Assembly (NCBI GenBank): GCA_947490615.1
Contig: CANLHK010000003.1
Location: 1-64,000, forward strand
DNA from: Planctomycetaceae bacterium
GTDB lineage: Bacteria; Planctomycetota; Phycisphaerae; Phycisphaerales; SM1A02
Direction: 5' to 3'
Length of the DNA stretch: 64,000 nt
The notes under the pieces were generated by a model, which was not told the DNA's origin, ran no database searches, and saw only the letters and a program-made list of their open reading frames with translations. Below, in pieces: positions 51,560 to 61,100 of the stretch. Each line of letters starts with the position of its first letter. Within the stretch, counting starts at the first letter, position 1. The translations under genes were made by a program, and so were the position numbers.

Positions 51560-51648
51560 CGGACAGGGGGAGATTCGAACTCCCGATACAGGTTGCCCCG
51601 TATACAGCATTTCCAATGCTGCTCCTTCAACCGCTCGGACACCTGTCC
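51560..51648 (-). tRNA. tRNA-Ser (anticodon GGA)
   Basis: An 89-base class II tRNA with a long variable arm. The acceptor is GGACAGG/CCTGTCC, the anticodon stem is CAGCA/TGCTG and the loop TTGGAAA gives anticodon GGA for UCC and UCU codons. The variable arm is about 18 bases, and the T loop holds TTCGAAT. The 3' CCA is not encoded. Confidence 0.95.
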
Positions 51649-51682
51649 AGGTGGAGGTTGGGGCGATAGTGTAGCGGCTGTG

Positions 51683-52453
51683 ATGCGCGCCGCGAATGCA
51701 ACGAACGCTCGAAGAAACACGGTGAAAGCGGCACCGACGGCCGAACTCGTGCGCCTCTCGCGCACGCTGGCGCGCGCGACATCACGCTTGCACTTCGCCA
51801 AGCCCGTCACTCATGTCTACGCGCCGTTGTCGTACGCGCGTGAGCCCCATGAGCGTTACCTCGCACTGGCACGCGCTGGCATCGACGCGCTCTTCGTGGG
51901 CATGAATCCTGGTCCATTCGGCATGGCACAGACGGGCGTGCCCTTTGGTGAAGTTGAAGCGGTGCGAAACTTCCTTGCTCTCGATGGGCGAGTGCGCGTT
52001 CCAAAGGACACGCATCCGAAGCGTCCCGTCGAGGGACTCGACTGCACGCGCAGCGAAGTCAGCGGACAGCGTTTCTGGGGACTGCTCTCTCGCGCCTTCA
52101 AGACGCGAGACGCCTGCTTTCGCAGGGTCTTCGTGTGGAACCATTGCCCGCTCGCGTTTGTCGCGGAGAGCGGCGCGAACATCACTCCTGACAAACTCCC
52201 TCGTGACGAACGCGACGCCCTCTTCGCGCCCTGCGATCGCGCGCTTCAAGAGATGGTGGAGTTGCTGCGCCCGCGGATCATCATTGGCGTCGGGGCCTTT
52301 GCGCGCGCGGCCGCGGAGCGCGCACTCGCATCGAGCGTTCATAAGGCGTCCATCGCTCAGATTCTCCATCCATCACCCGCGAGTCCTGCTGCAAATCGCG
52401 GTTGGGAACCTGTGGTGCGTCTTGAGCTCGAGCGCCTCGGAGTCCTCGAATGA
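51683..52453 (+). CDS. SMUG1-type single-strand-selective uracil-DNA glycosylase
   Basis: A 256-residue family 3 uracil-DNA glycosylase, which removes uracil and some oxidised pyrimidines to start base excision repair. Motif 1 is FVGMNPGPFGMAQTGVPFGEV, with the catalytic Asn in GMNPGP. The second motif is LHPSPASPAANRGWEP, whose His and inserted loop mark SMUG1. FVWNHCPLAFV and ITPDKLP are also typical. The N-terminal 30 residues are basic and not conserved. The ATG at 51683 clears the tRNA; the longer frame from 51593 runs through tRNA-Ser and is rejected. The MFS gene follows 24 bp later. Confidence 0.93.
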   Translation: MRAANATNARRNTVKAAPTAELVRLSRTLARATSRLHFAKPVTHVYAPLSYAREPHERYLALARAGIDALFVGMNPGPFGMAQTGVPFGEVEAVRNFLALDGRVRVPKDTHPKRPVEGLDCTRSEVSGQRFWGLLSRAFKTRDACFRRVFVWNHCPLAFVAESGANITPDKLPRDERDALFAPCDRALQEMVELLRPRIIIGVGAFARAAAERALASSVHKASIAQILHPSPASPAANRGWEPVVRLELERLGVLE

Positions 52454-52477
52454 AGGCGCTCGCAGTAGACTGCGTCG

Positions 52478-53728
52478 ATGCATGACGCGTCCGCGGCGAA
52501 CAACGCCGCACCCATTGATCGGAAGACCTTCATCGCGATCACCGTCGCGGCGCTCGGCTACTTCGTCGATCTCTTTGATCTCGTGCTCTTCTCGATCTTG
52601 CGGGTACCGAGCCTCAACGCGCTTGGCGTGACTGATCCCGCAGAGGTCACCCGCGTGGGCAAGCATCTGCTCGATATCCAGCTCATCGGCATGCTGCTCG
52701 GCGGCATCGTGTTTGGTGTACTTGGCGATCGCCTCGGCCGCCTCAAGACGCTGTACGGATCCATCCTGCTCTATTCGGTGGCGAACATCCTCAACGGATT
52801 CATCACCGATGTCTGGCAGTACGAAGTGCTGCGTTTCGTTGCGGGCTTTGGACTTGCGGGTGAGCTCGGCGCAGGGATCACGCTCGTCGCCGAGCTTCTC
52901 CCGACGCGCAAGCGCGGCATCGGTACCACGATCGTGGCCTCGATTGGTCTCGCGGGCGCTGTCGCTGCGGGAATCGTCGGTGGATTGATGCAGTGGAACC
53001 ACTGCTACATCCTCGGCGGTGTGCTCGGTCTTGCGTTGCTCGCGCTGCGCCTCGGTGCGTCAGAGAGCGTGCTCTTTGAACAGACGCGCACCAAAGGAAC
53101 CGCGCCGCGCGGCAATCCGCTGCAACTGCTCTGGCCTCCACGACGCTTTGCACGGTTCGCACTCGTCGTGCTTTGCGCGATGCCGATCTGGTTTGTCGGT
53201 GGCGTGATGTTCATCTTTGCGCCTGAGATCGGCAAGGCCATGGGGATCGTCGAACCGATTCAACCAGCGAAGGTGATCTTCTGGGCATACCTCGGTGTCG
53301 TCGTGGGCGATGTCGCAAGCGGAACGATCTCGCAGCTCGTGCAGAGCCGAACCCGCACCATCATCGGGTTTCTCGCGCTTCTTGCCGCTTCGCTCGCGTT
53401 GTTCATGGCCATCGCTCCCCGCGGCGCAAGCGAGTTCTACTGGATGATGTGCCTCGTCGGAGCCGCGACGGGCTACTGGGCGATCTTCATCACCACGGCG
53501 TCGGAGCAGTTTGGCACCAACCTTCGCGCCACCGCCGCGACGAGCGCACCCAACTTCGTGCGCGCCATGGCGGTGCCGATCACTTCGATCTGGTTTGCGA
53601 TGAAGCCGGGGCTCGGCGCCGTCGAGGCCACTTGGGTGCTGGGTATTTGCTGCATCGCCATCGGGATCATCGCGGCGTTGGCGCTCGATGAGACCTTCCA
53701 CCGCGACCTCGACTATCTCGAACATTGA
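52478..53728 (+). CDS. MFS transporter (sugar/metabolite:proton symporter type)
   Basis: A 416-residue membrane protein with about twelve helices. Signature A is GVLGDRLGRLKTLYGSI after helix 2. The helix 4-5 segment VLRFVAGFGLAGELGAGITLVAELLPTRKRG is typical of the MHS/SHS metabolite symporters for organic acids and sugars. A second weaker copy (ASGTISQLVQSRTRT) follows helix 8. The substrate is unknown. The M28 peptidase gene starts 12 bp downstream, so peptide-derived acids are a fair guess. GCAGTAGACTGCGTCG before the ATG holds no strong Shine-Dalgarno. Confidence 0.88.
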   Translation: MHDASAANNAAPIDRKTFIAITVAALGYFVDLFDLVLFSILRVPSLNALGVTDPAEVTRVGKHLLDIQLIGMLLGGIVFGVLGDRLGRLKTLYGSILLYSVANILNGFITDVWQYEVLRFVAGFGLAGELGAGITLVAELLPTRKRGIGTTIVASIGLAGAVAAGIVGGLMQWNHCYILGGVLGLALLALRLGASESVLFEQTRTKGTAPRGNPLQLLWPPRRFARFALVVLCAMPIWFVGGVMFIFAPEIGKAMGIVEPIQPAKVIFWAYLGVVVGDVASGTISQLVQSRTRTIIGFLALLAASLALFMAIAPRGASEFYWMMCLVGAATGYWAIFITTASEQFGTNLRATAATSAPNFVRAMAVPITSIWFAMKPGLGAVEATWVLGICCIAIGIIAALALDETFHRDLDYLEH

Positions 53729-53740
53729 CCACGACTCACC

Positions 53741-55846
53741 ATGCTGTTCCCACTGCTCACCTCCGTACTCTTGGCGCAAGACCTCGATCCCGCGGTCGTC
53801 TCGCGCATGCCCGATGCGCAACGACTTGCCGCGACGCATGCGCTGCTCGCGAGTGAGCCGCATGTCGCGGGAACTCCTGGCGACTTGCGCACCATCGAAC
53901 GCCTCGCCGCCGAGTTTCGCGCGATGGGCACGGGCATCGACGGGTGGGAGGTTGAGATCCAGGAGTTCTTTCCGCTCTTGACTCGGCCCGTGAAGGCGAG
54001 CTTGGAAATCGTCGGAGTCGAGTCGCCGAAGCCTGGCGAGCGCCGCGGCGTGCTGGCGTTGGGTGTGACGGAACCCAACCTCGCCATCGATGCGCAGACG
54101 GCGCATCCTGATCTCGACATCGCGTGGAATGCGTGGAGCGGTTCGGGCGTGGCTGAGGCGAGTGTGATCTATGTGAATTACGGTCGTCGCGAAGACTTCG
54201 CCAAGTTGGCGACGCTCGGGATCGATCCGCGCGGCAAGATCGCACTGGCGCGGTACGGCGGGAATTTTCGCGGCTACAAAGCGAAATTCGCGCAGGACGC
54301 GGGCTGCGTCGGCTTGGTGATCTTCACCGATCCCGCCGACTCAGGCTTCACCAGGGGGAAGACCTGGCCTGAAGGTGGCAGCAGTACCACGGGAACGATG
54401 GGGACATGGGCCAACGCAGAGTGCGTGCAGCGCGGATCACTCATCACGCTTCCGTACATCGGTGATCCACTCACTCCAGGTCGCGCTGCGACGAAGGACG
54501 CGCAGCGCCTCGATCTTGCTGCGGTCGACCTGCCGCGCATTCCTGTGCAGCCGATCGGCTACGGCGCTGCGCAGCAGATCTTCATGCGCATGAAGGGCAC
54601 CGACTGTCCGTCAGAGTGGAAGGGTGGCATGCCCTGCGCGTATCCACTCGAAGACTCCACGCTCAAGCTCCGCATGGAGGTTGAGCAGACCCGCGCGATC
54701 GCACGCACGGCCAACATCGTGGCGCGACTGCGAGGATCGCGGCACCCCGAGGAGCAAGTCATCGTTGGTGCGCATCACGATGCGTGGTGCTTTGGTGCGG
54801 CGGACCCGTTGGCGGGAACTATCTGCATGCTTGAGAGCGCGCACAATTTCTGCGAACTCGCGCGCGCGGGTGTGCGGCCTGAACGCTCGGTGCTGTTTTG
54901 TGCTTGGGGAGCCGAGGAATACGGCATCTTTGGTTCGAGCGAGTTCGTGGAGCGCGACGCCGCGGGACTCGCTGCGCACACGATCGCCTACCTCAATCTC
55001 GACATGGCAGCGATGGGACTCAAGCCTGGCGGCGCCGTCTCACCGACGCTTCGCACCAGTGTGAGTGCGGCGCTCGCCAAGGCGCCAGGACCGCGCGGTG
55101 TCGGCAACGCGCTCGAGGCATGGCCGCGCAACAAGGATGCGGCGCGTGCTGGAACCCCTGCATATGGAGACCTCGGTGGCGGCAGCGATCATGTCGCGTT
55201 CTGGTGCCACGCGGGTGTGCCATCGATCTCGCTCTCGACTGGTGGCAGCGAGGGAACCAGCTACCACTCGAACTACGACACCGTCGCGTGGTATCGCGCG
55301 ACTGTTGGTGAGGATTACGCTGGCGCGCAGTTGGTCACGGCGATGGCCAGCGCGATCCTCGCGCAACTGTCTGATGTCGATGGCGCGCACATCTCAGCGA
55401 CCGCACTTGCAGAGGATTGCATCCATCAGGCGGAGAGTTTGCGAACGCTTGCGCGTGAGCGCGAACTCCCAACCGAGGGCTTTGACGCGTTGCAGAACGA
55501 ACTGCGCGCGGCGCTGCCGTTGGCCAAGGCCTTCGATGCACGGATTGCCGCATCCGAGGGGAATGCGGACTCGGTTCTTCTCCAGAGGCTCGTCACCATG
55601 TGGATGTCCAACGAGGGTCTCCCTGCGCGGCCTTGGTTTCGCAACCTCTACGCTGCGACCGACCGCTACTCGGGCTACGCCACAGAGCCGTGGCCCTTAT
55701 TGCGTGAGGCGGTGGAGGATGCCACGGTGGGGGATGCTCACTCCGAAGCACACCTTTCTCAGGCACTTACAACGTATCGACAACTGGGTCACACGCTGGT
55801 GAAGCACCTCCAAGAGTCGATGCCGGCGACACCGCCATCCCGCTGA
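53741..55846 (+). CDS. M28 family zinc peptidase (glutamate carboxypeptidase II-like)
   Basis: A 701-residue exopeptidase with the layout of PSMA/NAALADase. There is a short signal peptide (residues 1-12), a protease-associated domain insert (IALARYGGNFRGYKAKFAQDAGCVG), the M28 catalytic domain and a C-terminal helical dimer domain. Dizinc ligands are the His in GAHHDAWCFG, the Asp in GAADPLAGT, the Glu pair in WGAEEYGIFG, the Asp in YLNLDMA and the His in TSYHSNYDT. It would cleave C-terminal or N-terminal residues from small acidic peptides in the periplasm. It is likely co-transcribed with the upstream MFS transporter, which may import the products. Confidence 0.93.
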   Translation: MLFPLLTSVLLAQDLDPAVVSRMPDAQRLAATHALLASEPHVAGTPGDLRTIERLAAEFRAMGTGIDGWEVEIQEFFPLLTRPVKASLEIVGVESPKPGERRGVLALGVTEPNLAIDAQTAHPDLDIAWNAWSGSGVAEASVIYVNYGRREDFAKLATLGIDPRGKIALARYGGNFRGYKAKFAQDAGCVGLVIFTDPADSGFTRGKTWPEGGSSTTGTMGTWANAECVQRGSLITLPYIGDPLTPGRAATKDAQRLDLAAVDLPRIPVQPIGYGAAQQIFMRMKGTDCPSEWKGGMPCAYPLEDSTLKLRMEVEQTRAIARTANIVARLRGSRHPEEQVIVGAHHDAWCFGAADPLAGTICMLESAHNFCELARAGVRPERSVLFCAWGAEEYGIFGSSEFVERDAAGLAAHTIAYLNLDMAAMGLKPGGAVSPTLRTSVSAALAKAPGPRGVGNALEAWPRNKDAARAGTPAYGDLGGGSDHVAFWCHAGVPSISLSTGGSEGTSYHSNYDTVAWYRATVGEDYAGAQLVTAMASAILAQLSDVDGAHISATALAEDCIHQAESLRTLARERELPTEGFDALQNELRAALPLAKAFDARIAASEGNADSVLLQRLVTMWMSNEGLPARPWFRNLYAATDRYSGYATEPWPLLREAVEDATVGDAHSEAHLSQALTTYRQLGHTLVKHLQESMPATPPSR

Positions 55847-56072
55847 TTCGAACGAAGCGTCATGGCGGCGCGGTAGGTCTTTCCCGCATGAACTGCTCCG
55901 GGCTTTCGCAACCTCGCTGCATCACCGCGCTTGTTTCGCCGATTCTGAGAAGGCGCGGGGCCCATTTCGCAAGGCCGCTCGTACTCTCTCGAAAGCTCCG
56001 CAGCGCATTTCGGGCGCGCGTTCTGTCAGACAGACGCGGAACCAATTCGAATGGCACTCTCGTAGAACTCCC

Positions 56073-57482
56073 ATGCTCAAGTCGCTTTCCCGCACTTCCG
56101 CCATTGCTCTCGCTCTTGCCGCTTCTGCGCTCGCGTTCACCGCTCCTGCCGCCGCGCAGGTGGTGAATGTCCGCACCGACCAGATCGTGACTGGCCTGTC
56201 GTTCCCCGTCTTCGTGACTCACGCGCCTGGCGATACCTCTCGACTCTTCATCGTGCAGAAGGGCGGAACCATCCGCATCCTCGACACGGCGTCGAACACG
56301 CTGCTTGCGACGCCGTTCCTCACGGTGACGGTCGCAGGTGGCACGAGTGAGAGCGATGAGCGAGGCCTGCTCGGGCTCGCGTTCGATCCTGGCTACACCA
56401 AGAACGGACAGTTCTACATCTACTACACCGGTACGGGCACCAATGTGCTCGCGCGGTACACGCGGTCGACCGCGAACCCCAATGTGGCCAACGCCGCGGG
56501 CGTGGTCATGTGGTCCTTCGCCGATCCCTTCACCAACCACAACGGCGGTTGGATCGGATTCGGACCCGATGGAAATCTCTATGTCGCGATGGGTGACGGT
56601 GGCTCGGCCAACGATCCCAATGCCAACGCTCAGAACCTCGCGAGTCGGCTGGGCAAGATGCACCGCATCAAGCCCACGATCGGCGGCACCTCGCCGTACT
56701 ACACCGTTCCAGCGAGCAATCCCTTCGTTGGTGGCGTGGCCACCGACGACGATGTGTGGGCCTACGGTCTGCGCAATCCATGGCGCAGTTCCTTCGACCG
56801 CGAGACGGGCGATCTCTGGATTGGCGATGTCGGCCAGAACGCTGTCGAAGAGATCGACTTCCAGAAATTCGATGCCGCGGGCGGCCGCAACTACGGTTGG
56901 CGCTGCATGGAAGGCACGAGCTGCACGGGTCTGACTGGTTGCACCTGCAACGCCGCGGCGCTGACCAATCCGATCAAGACCTATGGCCACGCAGCGGGTA
57001 CGGCTGGCGGCTTCTCGCTCACGGGTGGCTATGTCTACCGCGGCTGCGCGATACCCGACCTGCAAGGCACCTACTTCTACGCCGACTATGTGAACAACAA
57101 TGTCTGGAGCTTCCGCCTCAACAGCGCGACGGGCGTGCAGACGGAGTTCACCGTTCGCAACACGCAGATCACGCCGTCACTCGATGGATTCGCGGTGAAT
57201 CAGATCTCTTCGTTTGGTGAAGACGCCAACGGTGAGATCTACATCGTCGACCAAGGCGCGCTCGGTGGGCAGGGCGCGCTCTACAAGATCGTGCCAACCA
57301 CGGGCAACACTCCCTGTGCGCCGCCGTGCGCACTCGCCGACGTCAATTGCGATGGCGTCGTGAACGCAGGCGACCTCGCGATCCTTCTGAACAACTGGAA
57401 TGGCATCGGCGCAGGCGACCTCAACGATGATGGCGGCGTGGACGCAGGCGACCTCGCGATCCTCCTCAACAACTGGAGCTGA
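56073..57482 (+). CDS. Secreted PQQ-dependent sugar dehydrogenase-like protein with dockerin-type tail
   Basis: A 469-residue secreted protein. The Sec signal peptide is residues 1-29 (cut after APAAAQ). A six-bladed beta-propeller of the soluble glucose/sorbosone dehydrogenase family follows, with SESDERGLLGLAFDPGY, NHNGGWIGFGPDGNLYVAMG, DVWAYGLRNPWRSSFD and EEIDF. The C-terminus (about 416-469) has two calcium-loop repeats, DVNCDGVVNAGDLAILLNNW and DLNDDGGVDAGDLAILLNNW. These resemble type I dockerins and are a common C-terminal feature of secreted planctomycete proteins. It may oxidise sugars using PQQ, although no PQQ synthesis gene is in view. The tail may serve sorting or attachment (inference). 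Confidence 0.88.
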   Translation: MLKSLSRTSAIALALAASALAFTAPAAAQVVNVRTDQIVTGLSFPVFVTHAPGDTSRLFIVQKGGTIRILDTASNTLLATPFLTVTVAGGTSESDERGLLGLAFDPGYTKNGQFYIYYTGTGTNVLARYTRSTANPNVANAAGVVMWSFADPFTNHNGGWIGFGPDGNLYVAMGDGGSANDPNANAQNLASRLGKMHRIKPTIGGTSPYYTVPASNPFVGGVATDDDVWAYGLRNPWRSSFDRETGDLWIGDVGQNAVEEIDFQKFDAAGGRNYGWRCMEGTSCTGLTGCTCNAAALTNPIKTYGHAAGTAGGFSLTGGYVYRGCAIPDLQGTYFYADYVNNNVWSFRLNSATGVQTEFTVRNTQITPSLDGFAVNQISSFGEDANGEIYIVDQGALGGQGALYKIVPTTGNTPCAPPCALADVNCDGVVNAGDLAILLNNWNGIGAGDLNDDGGVDAGDLAILLNNWS

Positions 57483-57508
57483 TCGCTCCGTTCAACTCGA
57501 CTGAACCC

Positions 57509-57534
57509 GCGGCCCTGCGTTCACGCAGGGCCGC
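57509..57534 (+). terminator. Terminator of the dehydrogenase gene
   Basis: An 11-bp GC-rich stem (57509-57519 with 57524-57534) with the loop TTCA, 27 bp past the stop codon. It is followed by GTCGTTCCTGCTT, a weak T-rich stretch. Confidence 0.65.
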
Positions 57535-57563
57535 GTCGTTCCTGCTTCGGATACGCTGTCTCT

Positions 57564-58349
57564 GTGGAAGCCGTCCTCTCGATCCTTACACCAGAAAACC
57601 TGCTCGCACTCCTCACGCTGACGGCGCTGGAAATCGTCCTCGGCGTGGACAATGTGGTGTTCATCGCGGTGCTTTCAGCCCGCCTGCCACCTGAGAAGCA
57701 GCGCGCGGCGCGACGCGTGGGGCTGATCGGCGCGATGTTCATGCGCATTGGTCTGCTCCTGGCGATCAACTGGGTGAAGAACCTCACGGGTGAGGTCTTC
57801 AGCTTCAATCTCAGCAGGCTCTCCGAGCAGGCCATCAGCATTTCGTGGCGCGACATGATCCTGATCGTGGGTGGAATCGTGCTCCTCTACAAGAGTGTGA
57901 CTGAGATCCACCATGTCAGCTCAGGGCCACAACACGAGTCGCGCAAAGGCAAGGTCACGGTCGCGGGCGTCATCGCCCAGATCATGGTGATGGACTTGGT
58001 CTTCTCCCTTGACAGTGTGATTACCGCGATCGGTATGGCGGAGCACCTTCCAACCATGATCGTGGCGGTCGTCGCGTCGGTGGCGGTCATGATGTTCGCC
58101 GCCGAACCGATCTCGCGCTTTGTCGAAGAGCGCCGATCGGTCAAGGTGTTGGCGCTCTCCTTCCTCATGCTCATCGGCGTGATGCTGGTGGCCGAAGGCT
58201 TTCATGCCCATGTTTCCAAGGGCTACATCTACTTCGCCATGGCGTTTGCGCTGGGCGTCGAGGCCGTGAACTTCCGCGCTGATTACAAGATGAAGCGTGC
58301 AGCCGAGGCCGCGCTGGAGCGGAACGAGCTGGATGGCACCGCGCCCTGA
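57564..58349 (+). CDS. TerC family membrane protein
   Basis: A 261-residue integral membrane protein of the TerC family (YceF/YoaE group), with seven or eight helices. The paired motifs LEIVLGVDNVVFIAVLS and MDLVFSLDSVITAIGM carry the conserved intramembrane aspartates. RLPPEKQRAARRVGLIGAM is the typical loop between helices 1 and 2. Some members export manganese or help insert metalloproteins; others were linked to tellurite resistance. The start is a GTG at 57564. It likely opens an operon with the DUF1573 gene (25 bp later), the phosphoesterase and tsaB. Confidence 0.92.
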   Translation: MEAVLSILTPENLLALLTLTALEIVLGVDNVVFIAVLSARLPPEKQRAARRVGLIGAMFMRIGLLLAINWVKNLTGEVFSFNLSRLSEQAISISWRDMILIVGGIVLLYKSVTEIHHVSSGPQHESRKGKVTVAGVIAQIMVMDLVFSLDSVITAIGMAEHLPTMIVAVVASVAVMMFAAEPISRFVEERRSVKVLALSFLMLIGVMLVAEGFHAHVSKGYIYFAMAFALGVEAVNFRADYKMKRAAEAALERNELDGTAP

Positions 58350-58374
58350 ACTGGATCGCTCTCGAAAGTCTCCC

Positions 58375-59442
58375 ATGCTTGGAAAGCCCGCACTTCTCAC
58401 CGTCGCCCTTCTTGCCACGGTCTTGCTCGACGCCCCGTGGCAGCGATCGGCCGATGCTCAGCAGCCCGCGCAACAGCAAACGCCGCAAGCACCCGCCATC
58501 GTGATCGCGCCACCGATCGTGGATCTCGGCATCGTGAAGCCCGGCTCCACGAGCCCCGCGAAGTTCACGCTCATCAACAGCACGGCGCGCGAGGTCACGG
58601 TGCTTACCGCGACGCCCAATTGCAAGTGCACCGCGATCAGTCCGATCGCAGGCAAGAAGATCCCGCCCGGTGGGACACTCGAACTCTCGGCATCGCTCTC
58701 TGCTCCGCGCGCACCAGGCGTCAAAGAAGCCGTCGTGTTCCTGACCTTCGACGGGTTGCCTCCCGCAAAGGCGACGATCAAAGGCGATGTGCATCTCTCG
58801 GTCGTCGCGGATCCCCCTTATGTCGATGCGCTGAAGGAAGTCGTCGCGGGCACGGTGAAGTTGCGCTCCGCCGATGGCAAGCCGTTTTCGATCACACGCT
58901 CGGGTCTCGCAGCGCCTGTGTTCGTTGGGTTTGACGCAGCGAAAGACCCGCCGCGCGCCGAGTACGAGGTGCAATGGAATCTCGCGGGTCGATCGTGTGA
59001 GCAGATGCCGCTTTGGTGGTTCGTGTGGACCGATCGCGCCGACTGTCCCGTGATTCCTCTGCGCGTGCGTGACGAGTGCACGGGTTCCAAGAACGACATG
59101 GCTCGCTTCGCGCGATTCTGGATCGTGAAGGAGCAGTTCATCGACGCAGGCGTCGGCACTAAGGGAAGCGCGAGTCGTGTTGAGGTCGAGCTCGAGCATT
59201 ACAACCCGCCAAAGAAGGGCGCCGTGGAGCGCGTCGACTGGAGCACGGTCGTGGCGGTTCGCTCGCTGATTCCTGAACTCACGGTGCAGTCGCTTTCCAA
59301 GCGCGATGTTCCAGGAGATGCCGCGCTTCTGCTGCTCGAAGTCACGCCTGCGCGTGCGGGTGCCTTCGAGGGCGAGATCGAGATTCAGACCGCGACAGGC
59401 ACGGGTCGCGTGCCGTTCGTGTTCTTTGCCAAAGGAGCATGA
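58375..59442 (+). CDS. Secreted DUF1573 domain protein
   Basis: A 355-residue exported protein. Its signal peptide (1-29) is followed by a Gln/Pro/Ala-rich linker and an Ig-like DUF1573 domain (about 42-135) with VDLGIVKPGSTSPAKFTLIN and the Cys pair PNCKCTAIS. A second beta-rich part lies at about 140-355. DUF1573 proteins are abundant in planctomycetes and Bacteroidetes and are thought to act in the periplasm; no activity is known. The ATG at 58375 is chosen over an earlier in-frame start at 58297 that lies inside terC. Confidence 0.85.
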   Translation: MLGKPALLTVALLATVLLDAPWQRSADAQQPAQQQTPQAPAIVIAPPIVDLGIVKPGSTSPAKFTLINSTAREVTVLTATPNCKCTAISPIAGKKIPPGGTLELSASLSAPRAPGVKEAVVFLTFDGLPPAKATIKGDVHLSVVADPPYVDALKEVVAGTVKLRSADGKPFSITRSGLAAPVFVGFDAAKDPPRAEYEVQWNLAGRSCEQMPLWWFVWTDRADCPVIPLRVRDECTGSKNDMARFARFWIVKEQFIDAGVGTKGSASRVEVELEHYNPPKKGAVERVDWSTVVAVRSLIPELTVQSLSKRDVPGDAALLLLEVTPARAGAFEGEIEIQTATGTGRVPFVFFAKGA

Positions 59443-59502
59443 CCCGCCCATGTCTGGCGTCCACTCTCCAACCGCGTTGCGCGTGGATCGCTTGCGATCT
59501 CG

Positions 59503-60390
59503 ATGATCCACTGGCGATCCAACGCTTCCGCGTTTGCTGAACTTCTCGGCAGCGCTGCGGCTTCACTCGTGGTTTCACCATGGAGAGCGCAAAGTTGTGT
59601 GCGACTGCCCGCGCGAGGTCGCGCGCTGCTCACGGGCGATCTGCATGGTCATAGTGAGATATTCGAGGCCGTTGTCTCCCGCGCTCAACTCGAACTCTCA
59701 CGCGATCACCACCTCGTGCTTCAGGAGATCATTCACGATGGTGCGCTCGTCGATGGAGTCGACTTCAGCCACCGTCTGCTTGGACGGCTTGCCGAGTTGG
59801 TGCTGGCGCATCCTGGGCAAGTTCATCCGATTCTCGCCAACCATGAGATCGCGCAGTATCGCGGTCATCCCATCGCCAAAGCTGGTGTGCACTGCACCGT
59901 TGCGTTTGATGAAGGCCTTGACGCTGCGTTTGGTGAGGAAGCGGATCTTGCTGCCTCGGCGGTGCGCGCGTTCATCACCGCGATGCCGCTGGCAGTCGTG
60001 TGTGCCAACGGTGTCGTGGTCACGCATTCCCTTCCCAACGCGGGCGCGATGCGGCATTTTGATGCGCGCGTGCTTGAGCGCCCGTTGGTCGTGGACGACT
60101 TTGATCCACCCTACGGCGCGGCGTATCTGCTGACCTGGGGCCGCACGCAAACTGTCGAGCAACTCGAAGCTCTTGCGCGCGAGTGGAACGCCAGCGCATT
60201 TGTCGTCGGTCACGCACCCGCGCCTGAAGGTGTCGAGTATCGCCCGCCCAACATGGTGGTGCTCAATACTGGGCACGATCGCGGCCGCGTGATCGAATTG
60301 GATCTCGCCACGACACGACCGAGTGCATCGCAACTGGTCGATGCGTCGGTCGCGGTGTCGGCGCTGCTCGGTCAGGGAGAGAAGGCATGA
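59503..60390 (+). CDS. Metallophosphoesterase
   Basis: A 295-residue calcineurin-like phosphoesterase. The dimetal motifs are GDLHGH (45-50), PILANHEIAQ with Asn and His, VVVTHSLPN and FVVGHAPAPEG; the family's usual GD-x-VD motif between the first two is relaxed. It should hydrolyse a phosphomonoester or phosphoprotein in the cytoplasm, close to the PPP-type phosphatases. With a Ser/Thr kinase encoded in the same window a protein phosphatase role is possible but unproven. Its stop overlaps the tsaB ATG by four bases. Confidence 0.85.
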   Translation: MIHWRSNASAFAELLGSAAASLVVSPWRAQSCVRLPARGRALLTGDLHGHSEIFEAVVSRAQLELSRDHHLVLQEIIHDGALVDGVDFSHRLLGRLAELVLAHPGQVHPILANHEIAQYRGHPIAKAGVHCTVAFDEGLDAAFGEEADLAASAVRAFITAMPLAVVCANGVVVTHSLPNAGAMRHFDARVLERPLVVDDFDPPYGAAYLLTWGRTQTVEQLEALAREWNASAFVVGHAPAPEGVEYRPPNMVVLNTGHDRGRVIELDLATTRPSASQLVDASVAVSALLGQGEKA

Positions 60391-61100
60391 CGCGCACCAT
60401 CCTCGCCGTCGATTGCTCGCAGCGAGAGGCGTCCATCGTGCTCTCACGCGGACCGCTGGTGTACGCGCGTTCGTTCGAGCCACTCAAGGACTCGACGCGC
60501 GAACAGTTTTGGGATGTCTTGCGCGAGCTCTGCCTCGAAGCGTGCGTCGAACCGTGGGAGCTCGAGGCGGTCGCGGTGGCCGTCGGCCCTGGCGGATTCA
60601 CAGGACTTCGCGTGTCGATTGCGTTTGCAAAGGCCGTGGCACTTGCGCGGGAGATCCCCGCGTTGGCACTCGGGTCTGCGTCGGTCTTTGCTGCGTCTGA
60701 CGCAGCGCGCGGTGGACGCGGCCCGTGGTTGGTGGCGTTGGCATCCAAGAGTGGAAGCGCGTGGTGTGCGCGAGTCACGCGTGGCGACGATGGTTCGTTT
60801 GTCGAAGAAGCGGGCGCGGTCGTCGACGCGGCCGCGTTTCTTCCGCGTGTGAGCAGCGTGACGGCGCTGCGCGGAGTCGTCCTCACCGATGAGCACTTCG
60901 ATCCTGCGTTGACGCTCGTCGCCGCGCAGACGCAGGCGATGGTTCGCGTTCTGTCAGTTGATCCATGTGCGCTGGCTGCGCTGGCCCAGCAGGCACTTTC
61001 GCGCGGAGCCGAGTCGCACGCGTCTGCGTTGAGTCCCATCTACGCCCGTGAGCCCGAAGCCGTGACGAAGTGGCGCGAGCTCCATAAGCCTAAGTCCTGA
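60387..61100 (+). CDS. tsaB: tRNA threonylcarbamoyladenosine biosynthesis protein TsaB
   Basis: A 237-residue TsaB, the partner of TsaD in making t6A37 in ANN-decoding tRNAs. The N-terminal ASKHA strand is ILAVDCSQREASIVL, and the family motif AVAVGPGGFTGLRVSIAFAKAVA is intact. The C-terminal domain is degenerate, as normal for TsaB. SALSPIYAREPEAVTKW is the typical end. The ATG overlaps the phosphoesterase stop. tsaD and tsaE are not in the window. A 14-base perfect palindrome (CGGCTTGCAAGCCG, about 61109-61122) follows the stop. Confidence 0.95.
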   Translation: MTRTILAVDCSQREASIVLSRGPLVYARSFEPLKDSTREQFWDVLRELCLEACVEPWELEAVAVAVGPGGFTGLRVSIAFAKAVALAREIPALALGSASVFAASDAARGGRGPWLVALASKSGSAWCARVTRGDDGSFVEEAGAVVDAAAFLPRVSSVTALRGVVLTDEHFDPALTLVAAQTQAMVRVLSVDPCALAALAQQALSRGAESHASALSPIYAREPEAVTKWRELHKPKS

